From Marsupella aquatica (Eukaryota > Marchantiophyta): a stretch of DNA of 64,000 nucleotides. Within the stretch, counting starts at the first letter, position 1. The number at the start of each line of letters is the position of its first letter. The notes beneath the pieces are model-generated. The model saw nothing but the letters and a program-made list of their open reading frames with translations, was not told the origin of the DNA and searched no databases. The position numbers and the translations under genes were made by a program. Positions 24,105 through 35,483 of the stretch are shown one piece after another. The stretch covers positions 16,244,001-16,308,000 of the forward strand of contig OZ316891.1 in NCBI GenBank assembly GCA_973895155.1, read 5' to 3'.

Positions 24105-24443
24105 GAGGTGTTTACAAAAGACAGCAAACAGGAAACAGGATTTAATAACAGAAACTGGTAACAGGAAAAAAACTGGTAACAGGAAAATGGGTGGAATTTT
24201 TTTTTGAATTTTTTTTTTTTCGGTCGACCAGTTTTTTTCGCTAGCGCCCAGCGCTGCTAATAGTAGCGCCCAAAGCTAGCCAAAAATGTTGCATTGTTAA
24301 TTTTTTTTGGAAATAACATGTTTTAGGAGATATTTTTAAATTGTCATTTTTCCTGGTAACAGTGATTTTTTCCTGGTAACAGCATATTAAAAACAGGAAA
24401 AAAAATTCTTGTTTACCTGTTTCCTGTCTCCGTCACTATACCC
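24105..24443. mobile_element. MITE related to element Z, in a transposase exon
   Basis: This 339-bp insertion is flanked by a 9-bp duplication GACTAGAGG (24096-24104, 24444-24452), the size typical of Mutator-like elements. Its ends share GACAGSAAACAGG at base 16, and its right end (GGGTAT as reverse complement) matches the left end of Z. Inside are repeated CTGGTAACAGG motifs and GCTAGCGCCCAGCGCT. It splits the exon at the ...YFQPLV/DELKLLW junction of the TNP2-like protein. It has no ORF and would need a transposase in trans. Confidence 0.82.
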
Positions 24444-26077
24444 GACTAGAGGTTGGAAGTAAACATCCAAAAATTCTCTAGGGATCTGGCTTGGACTTGT
24501 ATGTATTCATGACATCATCAAATTCATCCTTAGTAGAAAAATCAGATCACAAAGGTGTTTTGTAATTATTCAATGATGAAGAACAGTTAAGAATAATACC
24601 TCACCTGGCAGTATCATGACCATCCAAGAATATCCATGCTTGGTGGCCAACCAAGGTGCAAGTTGAAGGTGTTGATGATGACAGGCCATATGCTGTAAGG
24701 GGTGGAATGTCCCTTCCCTGCAAACGGGCTGACTCCATCCATGGCAAGTCCCAATAGTAAGGAGCGAGGGTCAGACATTTTATCAGAAAATTTTGTCCTT
24801 GCATGTTCCAAGCTGTCCCATCCACGGGACTAGTCAGAATCCCATCTGTTTGATTACTGCTATGCCATTGGTACAATTTTGCAAACTCAGGGTTTTGAAA
24901 TGCCAATTTAAGTCGTGGAATCAATGGAAAATATCTCATCACCTGAAATACAAACATGCACATGAGTATCAACCATGAGCTATAACTAATTAGGAAGCTC
25001 TAGGACAATTCGACATTCATGTCTTAGAGATGATTTACACCATCAACTTCACCACAATGACTATTGAATATCTCATGATCCTTAAAAGTTTAGACACACA
25101 TGAATATTGATCCTGTACGTACACAGACATACGAGCTATAGCGTGTTAGTAAATTTATACCAGTTCACCTCATTTTCTAAATATTGCTTAAAACAGAGCC
25201 TAATAAATAAATGAGTGAAGGTATCTGAAGAAATGAATAACTGGATGACGAATACTGACCTGACGAGGGGTTTTGCTGTTAGGATAATATCTTGATTCTC
25301 CGCATTCTGGACAACTGGTTATATTGGCGTGAAGTTCACGGTATAGAATGTGATGATTTGAGCAAGCATGGATCAATTGGTAATCAAGACCAAGTGTAGA
25401 TATCATTTTTTTTGCTGCATATGATGAAGTTGGAGCCAGGTTTCCCGGTGGTAAGCTTTTCCCTGCCAACTTGTACAAATCGTTCATTGCAGATTCTGAG
25501 ATGTTATGGGTAGTCTTGATTTTACTCATCAATAGACAATATTTCCCCTTTGACATTGGAGCACCCTCATACAAAGGATCAGATAAATCTTGGTAAGGTA
25601 AATGGTTTGGTGGAAAATCTTGAGGGATTCTGTCATCATCCCGGTCATCATCAACAAACTCATTTTCCAGTATGTCATCTACATTCAAGTCGGGGTTCAG
25701 AGGTGGTTCATCTTCCATTGTATGCTCATCAGGCAATTGGAGTTCATCAAATTCATCCAAGTCCAAAGCGTATATGTCTCTGGTTACATGAAGATGTTCT
25801 TCAGAACCTTCTGAAATTCCAGGTTGTTGAGAATGAGCATTTGCAGGGATTGCAATAGGTCGGGCCATAGCTTCAAATTGAAGGCCACCAACAATCTACA
25901 GAATGATCCCACGTACATAAAATGGTGAATTGACATTTAGTATCCAATTTACCAGCAACCTTAACAATGTAATACATTGAAATAAAAATGATCGCAAAGA
26001 TTTACCAATAAGCTGTACAACAAGGTCGAATGGATACTAGACAACTGCGACTTAAATACAGAGAATGTTGGTTCTTT

Positions 26078-27153
26078 TTATTTAACAAATGGATATAATG
26101 CAAAAAGTTCCTCTCCAGCAAGAATGGTTTTATACGCCATTGTCCAAATATGAGGAAGATCAATTGTCTTATGAAGACGAGTATTACGTTCCCATGACTC
26201 CTCCCACTCTACATTAATCATTCCTGGCATCTGAATGCCACTGTTGATGTATCCGGCAAGATTCCAGGTATATGCTGGTGTGCCATCAATATATTGGGAA
26301 CTTCTATAATGTGAAGTACTATGGGCATTGGCCATCAGAGTGTATGCTTTCATTGAGGGCCAAGTATGCACAAGCATCTCCCAGTTAGCCATTGGATACA
26401 TTGGTCCAGCATAGGGGAAAAGGGACACATTCTGACATAAACCAGAACGGGTTTCCCGAACAACTATGTCTTCGGAAGCAAATAACCCGAAACCTGCTTG
26501 CACCCCAAGGGTGGACGGCTTAACCTCCCATTTTCTACCCCAACAAGTAAATATCTCCTGAATGGGGATGGGTTGAGTATAACCATAGTGACGTGGATTA
26601 TACCCTTCAACATAGACCGTACATGTGAACTACATAGTGAACTTCCTATCCCTGGCAACGACAATGTTGTTATAATGACTCCATTTTCTTGGACAACATA
26701 ATCTCCAAGTGTATTCTGATTGTGAAGCCCATTAATATGACCAGGAAGTGGCACTGCCTCTTCTAATGATTCCTCAACATCGGAGCCCTACACAAGAGGG
26801 TAAACCACATACAGCTTAAGGTGCCAAGAATAAGACGTTTGCTTCCTATTCTAGTGTTAAATCTATTTATCATTCAAACAGAGTATAACAACCACAACAG
26901 ATTAATTTATCTACAGTCAATGGAAAATTAAAGTAACAAAATTGATTAAATATATAATGCATCTTACCCCTTCTGTGGTAAATACTCCATCTCTTAGCAT
27001 GTGAGTATCTCTTATATGTTTCTCGCGAGTACTGGCGCCTTTGCAGGTCATACACCAACAGAGCCATCTAGCACTTGTATTTCCCCCAGGCCATGGGTCA
27101 CCAGGCCGTGGTTGCCTTCTGTAGGATAAGTCCTCTCTTGACGAAGCCATCAC
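26078..27153 (-). pseudogene. Zinc-finger plus SET-domain-like protein in the CACTA
   Basis: Exon 1 (27153-26968) starts at ATG and holds a C2H2-like motif CMTCKGASTREKHIRDTH. A GTAAGA donor and TGTGTAG acceptor join it in frame to exon 2 (26787-26078). Exon 2 ends in a SET-like domain: AGFGLFASEDIVVRE, YIDG...NLAGYINSG...INVEW, and ILAGEELFALYPF, corresponding to the family's GxGLFA, NHSxxPN and GEEL..Y blocks. The canonical NHS reads INS, so activity is doubtful. A one-base frameshift near 26630 separates the two halves of exon 2. SET proteins methylate lysines, typically histone tails. It lies 210 bases upstream of the transposase on the same strand. It may be a captured host gene or a standing part of this lineage. 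Confidence 0.62.
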
Positions 27154-30100
27154 AACAAAGTCTTAACCTGATCTCAATGCTGCAAGGTACGTAGATAGGA
27201 GTCAACAATTGACAAGCTTTGGAATGTGCCAATTACAACCTGCAGTCAAGAAATATCTGAGAGGTAAAAAAAGGTTTTCTATTGAACTTAATTACTCTAG
27301 ATTGACCTTCAGCAAGACCTTGGAGAGTCACCTAGCTTGGAGACCTTCATTTGTCATTTCAATCCTAACTGTGCTCCGCTTTATTCACATATATCTTGTC
27401 TTGTGCAAGACATTCTCCTTTGTCCATTCGATTATGATTGGGAACCCTTTTCAAACTAATTGCATCAATTAACAAAAGGGCTGCATGAAAATTTTCTTTT
27501 TAACATGACAGACTACGTACGTGGACCTGACTAGAGATTTGCTGTGCTCTTAATTTGACTACTACGTAAACTGTGGAGATCTATTCCTTGGACACTACTA
27601 TATCAACTAGGATCCCAATAATTTGAGGATGAGTTACATCTCTATCTAGTCCATCTCAAGTCACTCCGTCTTCCCTCATTACCTGCTAGAACAATTAATG
27701 TACTTGACCTCAGACCAAATTGCACCACAATCAGAGCTCTAACCTGATTCTAACATTGTCTAGCTAGTATATTAGATGATACCGACAAATAATTAACAGT
27801 ACCCAAGACCTAAACTATTCATAATCTGGAGCAACACAAAGGCGGAGATCCAATTATTGATAGACGATGCCCAACCCAGGTACAAAACCTTCGAGCGCGT
27901 CATACCACAATCAAGGACTAAGATTAATTAATAAACAATCCACATCACACTATAGCTAGCAAGCAAAGTGAAGGAGATTGGAGCTTGGTTGGGTTTAGCC
28001 ACCATTCCAATGAAGAAGCAAAGGACCAGGTTATTCCTCAATTCTCACCTGGCCTCTACGTCTATGTTTTAGGTGAGAATTCTCCCCCAATTTCTCCAAC
28101 AAAGAAAAAGAGTTGATCTGTTGAGCTTACTCTGGATTGAACATCAATCTTGTCTTGTACACTGCCGCCGTCTCAAAGAACACATTGTGGTTGCTACTGG
28201 GTACTATGCAGCGGGGCTTTGAGGATCTCTTGCATTGGATTCCCCAATCTACTTTGGCCGTCTCTCTTTGGAGTATGGTCGTAGGTGTACTCCGTCCCAA
28301 CAATGTAAACATTGTCCTTTGGGATTCCCGGGGCCCACTCTGTCTCTCGGGTTTTATCTTCGAGTAAAAAAACAAGTTAAGGATGTGACCTGCTCTCGGG
28401 ACCTGCTGTCCCAAAGGTAACACTTGTCTAGTTTCGTTGGGCCCACTCTGTATCTCGGATTATTCTCTTTGAGTAAATAATTGAGAATGAGTCGTAGGAT
28501 ATTGAATATATTCCAAAAGTTAAATAGCTGAATATATCCCAAAGATGTAAGCATTGTCCCAAAGTTAACTTTTTGGACCAAGTGTACGTGTGACCGCCAA
28601 ATAATTCCATGTACCGCTAGATTAGAGCCGTCTTTTTTCCCTCCCAATAAAATCCATATCAGATCAGGCTTTGTACCTGCATTTCTTTGTTTGAAATTAA
28701 CCCTTGGAATTCACTGAAAGGTTGCGTGTTTGATGGTGAAAGAGTGTTGTGGTGTTGGATTACTTTTTGTCACTGAAAGAGATCTAGCATCAATGGTCAA
28801 AGAGTGGTGCTCGGCAGTGATGCAATGTCGCCTCATTGAGAAAAGAAGTTGCCTCTAGAGAGATATAGCTTCATTTGAATGTCGAGGAGGTGACAACGGC
28901 CAAGGATAAACTGAGAAATTTGGGACAGAGCTCTTCGGGGAGCTCTCTCACTTGGTGCGACAACTCCTGCGACAATTTCAATCATCATGAGGACCCGCGG
29001 GAGGAAGAAACTAAGATCTGGACCAACCAAAGATCCCGTGAAAGGTATTCCGTCGATCGAAGCCTGGCAGTTGAATGTGCTTAGATTAGCTTTGCCTTTG
29101 TTCAACTAGTTTAATTTGATTAAGTGTGATAGACTTAGGTATACATACTGTAACTGGTTTCTAGGTTCACTTGGATGATTCAATAGTCGATATACAGCCT
29201 TGGCTTCCATAGTTTTTCATTGAAAGATAGACATCAAATTGCAATGTTCAGTACGTCTATTGGTGTGGATGAGTACGTGCAACACTAATTCCTAGGCTTT
29301 ATAGATGATTTGATGGTTGATCCCTCAAACTTCTGTTTTGCTAGATTCTTTGTAATATCTATCACCAGCCTTTGCGAGATTGATTTTACTAAAAGTGTAG
29401 TCTTCCAACATTTTTGGGATATAATTATTAGACATAGTTCTTGGAGATAGGGAAATTCCATTCATCTCGGGAGCCATTATTGATCTGATCTAGCTTTTCA
29501 AAAGGTCCGCAGTAAAACATTCCCGACTATGCAAGGGGATTAATTTTTTGTAGTAGTAGATTTAATAGATAATGAACTGGCCGGGGTTATTTCACCTACG
29601 TACGTAACCTTTGCAGTGCAATTCCTAACATTGCATATCTTTTCCAATATCTTTCTTAAGGAATGTGTTTTTTATTGGTGAAATCTCCATGATTGCTGTG
29701 ATTTTTGTCTGGTCCTTTAGACATAGTTTTTGGAGACAGGGAAATTCCATTCATATCCGGAAGCATTCTTGATCTGATCTAGCTTCTCAAAAGGTCTGTA
29801 AAACATTCCCGACAATACAAGGGGATTAATTTTCTGTAGTAGACTTAGAGTTAATAGATAATGAACTGGCGGGGGTTATTTCACCTATGTACGTAACCTT
29901 TGCAGTGCAATTTTTGACATTGTTCCAATATCTTTCTTAAGGAATGTGTTTTTTATTGGACAGTGGAATCTCCATGATTGCTGTGATTTTTGTATAGTCT
30001 CTTTTCCAATATCTTTCTTAAGGAATGTGTTTTTTATTGGATAGTGGAATCTCCATGATTGCTGTGATTTTGTCTGGTCTGTGACAGATTATTCAGCAAC

Positions 30101-30671
30101 ATGCTATAATTGACAAGATATCACCGTAGTTATATTCATAACTCAAGTATATGTGATTCTTGTGAATCTCTCTATATAGACTCTACTTCAATCTACACTA
30201 ATCTTAGACCGTATCTAGTCAACTGATCAATTAAACTAACAATATATATCTGAAATTTGGGAGTCAGATCCCACCCAAGTCTATTGTGCCAATCACCATC
30301 AAAGTAGATATACTAGTCAATAGCACCTGAGAAAAGACAGCCCGGCTCATGCTACAATCTTTCTAGTTGGAATCTAGAATAGTAGGTGATGTTATTGGTC
30401 AAATGAATTGTTTTACAACTTTGTGAAATACAAAGGGATCACTTAAGACAGCAGCCACATAAAGGCTGCAAATAAATAATTATTTCTATTATCTTCTACT
30501 AGACTTGCATTAGACTTTGCTGCAGGTCCGACACCTGGTTCTCAAAGCTCTACTACAGCTCAAGACCACCTACGACATGTCTCACTCTGAACAAAACTTG
30601 GCATCTGTGATTGTGTTGTCAGTTTCTTTATTAAGATCTTTACTATATTTGTTGTTTGGCTAACAGGGGCT
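27154..30671. other. CACTA central non-coding region between divergent genes
   Basis: No gene is supported in 3.5 kb. It separates the minus-strand finger/SET gene from the plus-strand TNPA-like gene and may hold both promoters. A 20-base string, GGGCCCACTCTGTMTCTCGG, occurs at about 28328 and 28440. The larger tandem repeat at 29431-30080 is listed separately. A good acceptor ending about 30667 suggests an upstream non-coding or unrecognised first exon of the TNPA-like gene. Confidence 0.5.
29431..30080. repeat. Tandem repeat of about 285 bp, 2.3 copies
   Basis: Copies at 29431-29719 and 29720-30000 share GACATAGTTYTTGGAGAYAG and most of their length with small indels. A third partial copy (30001-30080) repeats only the last ~80 bases (TTCCAATATCTTTCTTAAGG onward). 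Confidence 0.85.
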
Positions 30672-33368
30672 ATGAGAGAAGATTCAAGTTCACAAGTATT
30701 GCCTCTACACTCGCCTCTACATGGATCAAAGAAGAGAAGATCACAGCCCTTCGACAATTTGTGTAGGGGAGAAAGATTGGTTCCAGCCAAGAGTTCAGAA
30801 GCTATCAATGTAAGGACAGGCCATGAATTGCAAGATCCTCATGAAGATGGCCCACACCAAGAATCACAAGATCCTTATGAAGATGAATTTGATGATAGTG
30901 ATCATCAACGTAGCCTTGGGACCTGTCCATTGGAAGTGGAGTCAACACATGCTGACTTGTCCTTGCCTGATGACACACCAAGGATTGATATGAGTAAAGT
31001 ATCAATTTTTGAGTGTTTGAGAATTGTGCCAGATTCGTGTGAGCCTCATCCTTCTACTGAGTTTTCAGGTGCAGCACAACCTGATCCTGGACCTAATCAG
31101 ACTTCTCCTCTTTCACCTGTGAAAAGAATCATGTCAATCTTATTGGGTAGTGTTCCACCTCCAATCCCTTCCATTAATGAAACCATTCAGTCTAGTGAAC
31201 TAGATGTACAGCACCCTGGCTTGAAGAGAAAAGTGGACTTGGTTTACTCAAGGGCCTCAAAAAAATCTGCACAAGGTTTTGGAGTCCTGGATTCTGATTT
31301 CTCATGTCCATCTTTCTCAACTCAGTAAATTGAAAATGCCCATGCAAATGTAGCAAATACTATGGAGATTTTGGATGATATAGAGGAGTGTCCAATCAGC
31401 CAACAAGAGGAACCTTCATCTTTGAGAACTCAGACCAGTACACCCTCAAGTACACCAATTTTACAGGCTGATGTTACTCACAGGATACAGGCTAGGAGGA
31501 AGTTGTCAGCTCAAGCAAGAGTTCAACCAGCAAGAAAAACCAGAGGGGGTCCAAGCTCAAGGACCAACACAGCTGAGGTTGCAGTCAAGGAATCTGAGCC
31601 CAGGGGACCATCTACTTTGACACTTTCTGATGTTGAGAGTCAGAGGATTGCAGTTGAAAGGCCTAGTTCAGAGCTTCCCATAGTTGGGGTGGAAAGAAGA
31701 AGACTGAAGAAGGGAGGACGAAACACTATTGCAGCAGTTCAGAATGGGTCAAGTAAGGAAGGTCAGGCAAGGGATGGTGAAGATGTGGACCAGTCCATTT
31801 CTCAGTTGAAGAGAAAAGATGACTTGATATACTCAAGGGTCTCAAGAAAACCTGCACACGGTTTTGGAGACCTTGATTCTGATTTCTCTTGTCCATCTTT
31901 TTCAACTCAAGAAATTGAAAATGCAACAAATAATATGGAGATCTTGGATGACATAGAGGAGTGCCCTGTCAGTTAAGAAGAGGAACTAGAATCTGCATCT
32001 GTGAGAACTAGGTTCAGGCATGAAGCAGAGCTGGTTGGTGCACCCATTTCCACAAGGGATGTTGGAAGAAGACGGGCCAGGAGGGAGCAGCCAAGTCAAA
32101 CAACAATTCAGCCAAGAAGAAAAAATAAGGGGCAACAGAGCTCACAGATCAATACGGCTGAGGTTGAGGTCAGAGTTTTGGAGCACAGGAGACCTTTGAG
32201 TTTAGCACCTCATGATGTTGAGAGAGAAGGGACCATGGAACCTGAAAGACCTAGTGTGAAGCTTCCTATACCTGGGGCTCAAATCAGGAGAACTGAACAG
32301 AGAAGAAGAGCCACTGTCACAGCACACCATATTGGACTTGAAGGAGGTCAAACAAGCTCTGCTGTAGGGACACCTCAACGGCAAGATGTGGAACTTGTAC
32401 AGCCCCCACAATCAGCAAGAGTGAGGCATTGTGACTTGCCTCTTTCAGAATTGATGAGAAAAAGAGCATATGAAAGATTGAGGAAGAGAGCACAAAGAGA
32501 GAAAATCAAGGCAGCAAAACAAATTGGAGGTGCATCTGAAAGTGTTTTGATGAAGCCCAAACTTGAATTACGTGAAGGGGTCCCAATTGGTGACTGTCAT
32601 GGAACAGTAGTAAGAGAATTATCTCTTATTACCAAGTTGGAGGTAATGTGTTTCACTCCCATACCTGATATTGCAGATGATGTGTATCAGCAGATTTATA
32701 CAAAGCTTCATGAGAAATATGAGAATGGAAAGCTTCTTTCATTCAAATGGACAGTGAGAAATGCAAATTTATTGATTGGCTATCGAAGAACTCGAACCAG
32801 AAAAGTTGTGCAAGTTTACTTGGAGAATCTACCTCCAAACTCCCAGAATCCACCACCCCCTCCTGGAGTATTTCTTCTTGAGTTTGAGCATTTTGCAAAA
32901 CAGCTTTGTAATGAAGAGTTTGCAAAAACAAGGGATAGGTTTACAACTATGTCTCATGCAATGGTGGAAAAAAGAGGATGTGGAAATCCTATGGGCAGGG
33001 GAGGAGTTGCAAGAGCAATGGCAATTCATGTAAGTTTTCCATTAAGAATGACTCCAGCATATGTTTATTGCATTACAATCTATGGCAATGAAACTAGTAT
33101 ATAGATTATGTGCACAGCAAAATTAGTGTACAGATTATGTGCACAATTTTGTGAATTACTTCTCATTGAAGCTATAAAGGATTTATTGGGTTCAGACTTA
33201 ACATTCTTTCAGGTTGTTGTTTCCAATCAGATTCTGAAGAAGGGAGATGTTCCTACCATTGAGGAGGTGGGTGCTTGGAAGGATGCATCCTACAAAAAAT
33301 ACACTCTCCAAAAAAGAGGTCCTACAACTCTTGAGATGGATAATGTTGTACAAGGTGAAGATAGCTAG
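30672..33368 (+). pseudogene. TNPA-like second CACTA protein
   Basis: The long exon (30672-33029) is one frame from the ATG at 30672, followed by a GTAAGT donor, an intron to 33212 (TTTCAG) and a last exon to 33368. The N-terminal two-thirds is low-complexity and polar, with an internal duplication: the block LKRK.DL.YSR.S.K..GFG.LDSDFSCPSF occurs at about 31220 and 31808. The C-terminal third (32400-33368) is conserved-looking, with a basic helix KRAYERLRKRAQREK and then a folded domain. Position and architecture fit the TNPA/Transposase_24 type that binds subterminal repeats; this is inference. Stops: TAA at 31326 (GAA in the sister repeat) and TAA at 31974 (CAA in the sister repeat). Confidence 0.55.
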
Positions 33369-34536
33369 TATATATATGAGACAAGATGAAATGATCTTGG
33401 GCTGAACCAGATGTTTCATTCTCACCTTGACATACTTAGCAATTACTTTTGCTATATAGTATCAGGTCTACCAGAAAGTACCAACTTGATCTAAATTGCA
33501 TTGTAATAACTCTGTTGTTTTCAATTTGAATAACTTTTTGAATGGTAACATCATAAGTTTGTTTTCTTTAGATAAATATGATATTGTCCCTACAACATCA
33601 TGGAAAACGGTGTGCAAAGTGTCCCCTAAAACCGTCTCATGTCATGTTGTCCATGAACACCTTCTACTAGTCCCCTTAACACCACATCATTCACAAGCTT
33701 TTGTCCTACAAACACCATATATATCAATCTATGTCCCCTAAAACCATCTCAACCAGTCCACCAACACCTTCTACTAGTCTGCTTACAGGTCCGCTTAACA
33801 TCATGTCCGTTCAATAATGTTTGTCCAACATACACCATATCTATGTCCCATAAAACCATCTAGTTGACTGTCTGCAAACACCATACCTATGTCCCTTAAC
33901 ATCATGTCTATTTATCAATTGATGTCCACAAACACCTTGTACCAGTCTTGTAACATCATGTCAATTCAATCAATTTTGTCCTCTCTACACCATATTTATG
34001 TCCTTGAAAACCATATAAGCTGGTTTGCAAAACTTTGTATGAGTCCTTTAACATCATCTCTATTTATCAATTGATGTCCTTTATACACCATATATATGTC
34101 CCCTAAAACCATCTTTGCTAGTCCGCAAACACCTTCTATGAGTCTCAATTGTATATTCATCAATTTTAGTCCTTCGTACACCATATTTATGCCCCCTAAA
34201 ACTGTCTCATTAAGTCCATAAACACCTTCCATGTGTCCCTTTAACATCTTATTTTTGTAAGGAGCTTTTGTCTCGTATACATCATATTCTTGTATATATG
34301 TATATTAAGTGTCCTGAAAACACCATAATGTATGTTTCTAAAATACAGTGTACAATAAATAATACGTAAAAAAGTAATGATGTAAGCTTGTCTCTCCAAG
34401 AGAATAGAGGTCCCTCACATCATACATTTTACATGAGACTGAAAGGTGCTAATGTGACACTTTTTTCCCCAATGTGTTTGCGCCAGTGGTGGGGACAAAG
34501 TCCAATATACACCATAGTCAAAGGTGTTGGGACAAA
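33369..34536. repeat. CACTA right subterminal repeat array
   Basis: A unit of about 100-115 bases recurs five to six times between 33700 and 34270. Its anchor TACACCATATNTATGTCCC lies near 33715, 33829, 33871, 33984, 34084 and 34177, with CAAACACCTTCTA and TTAACATCATGTC between anchors. The ATGTCCC and ACACCAT parts recur, rearranged, at the left end. It contains no gene. Confidence 0.75.
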
Positions 34537-34564
34537 GGTGTATTTTGTCCATATCCTAGTAGTG
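34537..34564 (-). repeat. CACTA right terminal inverted repeat
   Basis: It ends CCTAGTAGTG and is followed by the AAT target duplication; 22 of 28 positions match the left repeat. Confidence 0.92.
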
Positions 34565-35483
34565 AATGGTACATCTCAAACTTGCAGCCAGGGTGATGAC
34601 CTTGACACCCAACGTGTTGAGGGTAGTGACTGGCTAGGAGATGAGCTCCCGTTGCCCAATCCTTCCCTTGTTGACACTCCTTGACCAGTTGAGGAGCAGG
34701 TGCTGAAGTGAGTCTTAAGTCAACGACTATGCCAAAGGAACTGGAGAGGCTGCATTGGTTGAAAGAGGTTGATAAGTTGAAGGAGCACATGGTGTCCATC
34801 AATGCTGCACACCACAAGTGGAAAGTAATGACTTGGGACAAAGATGGTGTTCCTTGTGGTAAGATAGAGTGTGTAGAGTGTCAGTGCAATAGGCTGGGAA
34901 CGTCAAAGGGGTTGATGGACAGAGGGAGCATCACTAACTGCTTCACCAATTTCAAACACAAACATCTCATTACAGATAAGCATGCATCAAATGTGGCAAC
35001 TAATAGGGGTGAGAAAATTGACCAAGTGGAGATCTCCAAGAGGGCTGCAACATCTTTACTGAGTGATAGAAGCACTCTTGACATTCATGTCAAGATTGTG
35101 GAGTGTGTGAATGACAGTCAGGTGGTTGACCATCAGACTTTTGAAATCGTAGGTGACCTTAGCAAGGAGCCTGTGGAGCTGCGCAAGTCTAAACTGTTGT
35201 GTTATTTTTGCACAGAGTATCTTGTATTGATACAACGTAATTTGGATTCCAATTAATTTGCAGTCCCATTGTAGTAGTGTGAACCACTTAAATGCAGTGG
35301 CCAGAAGTCAGAAACCACCCACTGGTCAACCAGTTCTATCAAGAAAGGCAGGCAGGCCACCCAGAAGCGACAAGAGAGATGTTCGACAAAGAACAATTGC
35401 AGGATTCTTAAATCGACAAGCTCGAGATAAAGCTTCCAGCAGTCAGCCTAGGGGTAGCGAATCAAGTGGAGGCTCGAGTAGCC
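34565..35483 (+). pseudogene. Unidentified split locus, right part
   Basis: It continues in frame from 14622 for 39 codons to a TGA at 34681. A second ORF (34708-35256) has a cysteine cluster, CGKIECVECQC, followed by a His-rich KHKHLITDKH, which could be a zinc finger of BED-like type. A third (35264-35483), after an acceptor-like TTTGCAG, has an AT-hook-like KAGRPPRSDKR and a Ser-rich tail. The third ORF is cut at 35483 by the left end of element Z. I cannot name the protein. The zinc finger and AT-hook hint at a DNA-binding, perhaps element-derived, gene. Confidence 0.4.

Larger units (their letters stand above)
21307..25868 (-). pseudogene. TNP2-like CACTA transposase, multi-exon
   Basis: It would catalyse excision and insertion of the CACTA. 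Exons on the minus strand, 5' to 3': 25868-25260 (acidic N-terminus, then HACSNHHILYRE and CPECGESRYY, a zinc-binding part); 24942-24605 (YFPLIPRLKLAF, DPRSLLLGLAMDG, YSIWPVIINTFN); about 24500-23980 (DVYFQP...ELKLLW); about 23850-23526 (YGRHRRSLP); about 23322-23130 (DPMHIEANVSKNLL); about 22530-22252 (DUF4218-like: EKEFPPSFFVI, RWMYPWERFMGRLK); 22134-21307 (DUF4216-like). The first donor (CAG/GTCAGT) and next acceptor (TTTCAG/GTG) join in frame. It is broken by a one-base shift near 24825 and by the MITE in the third exon. Start ATG at 25868. Confidence 0.83.
14623..34564. mobile_element. Complete CACTA (En/Spm-type) DNA transposon, 19.9 kb
   Basis: The ends are CACTAC...GTAGTG. The 28-bp terminal inverted repeats (14623-14650 and 34537-34564) match at 22 of 28 positions and both end in ATACACC. 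A 3-bp target duplication, AAT, flanks it (14620-14622, 34565-34567), the size expected for CACTA elements. Inside are a TNP2-like transposase and a finger/SET gene (minus strand), a TNPA-like gene (plus strand), subterminal repeats at both ends, and two later insertions: a copia (15365-21242) and a MITE (24105-24443). Without them it would be about 13.7 kb. Confidence 0.92.

Noticed and set aside
28833-29105. Overlapping ORFs of 70-90 codons on both strands
   Set aside because: Neither has a motif, a good start context or splice signals.
33700-34270. CRISPR-like array
   Set aside because: The repeats are degenerate, the spacers are themselves repeated, and they lie in the subterminal region of a CACTA element in plant-type DNA.
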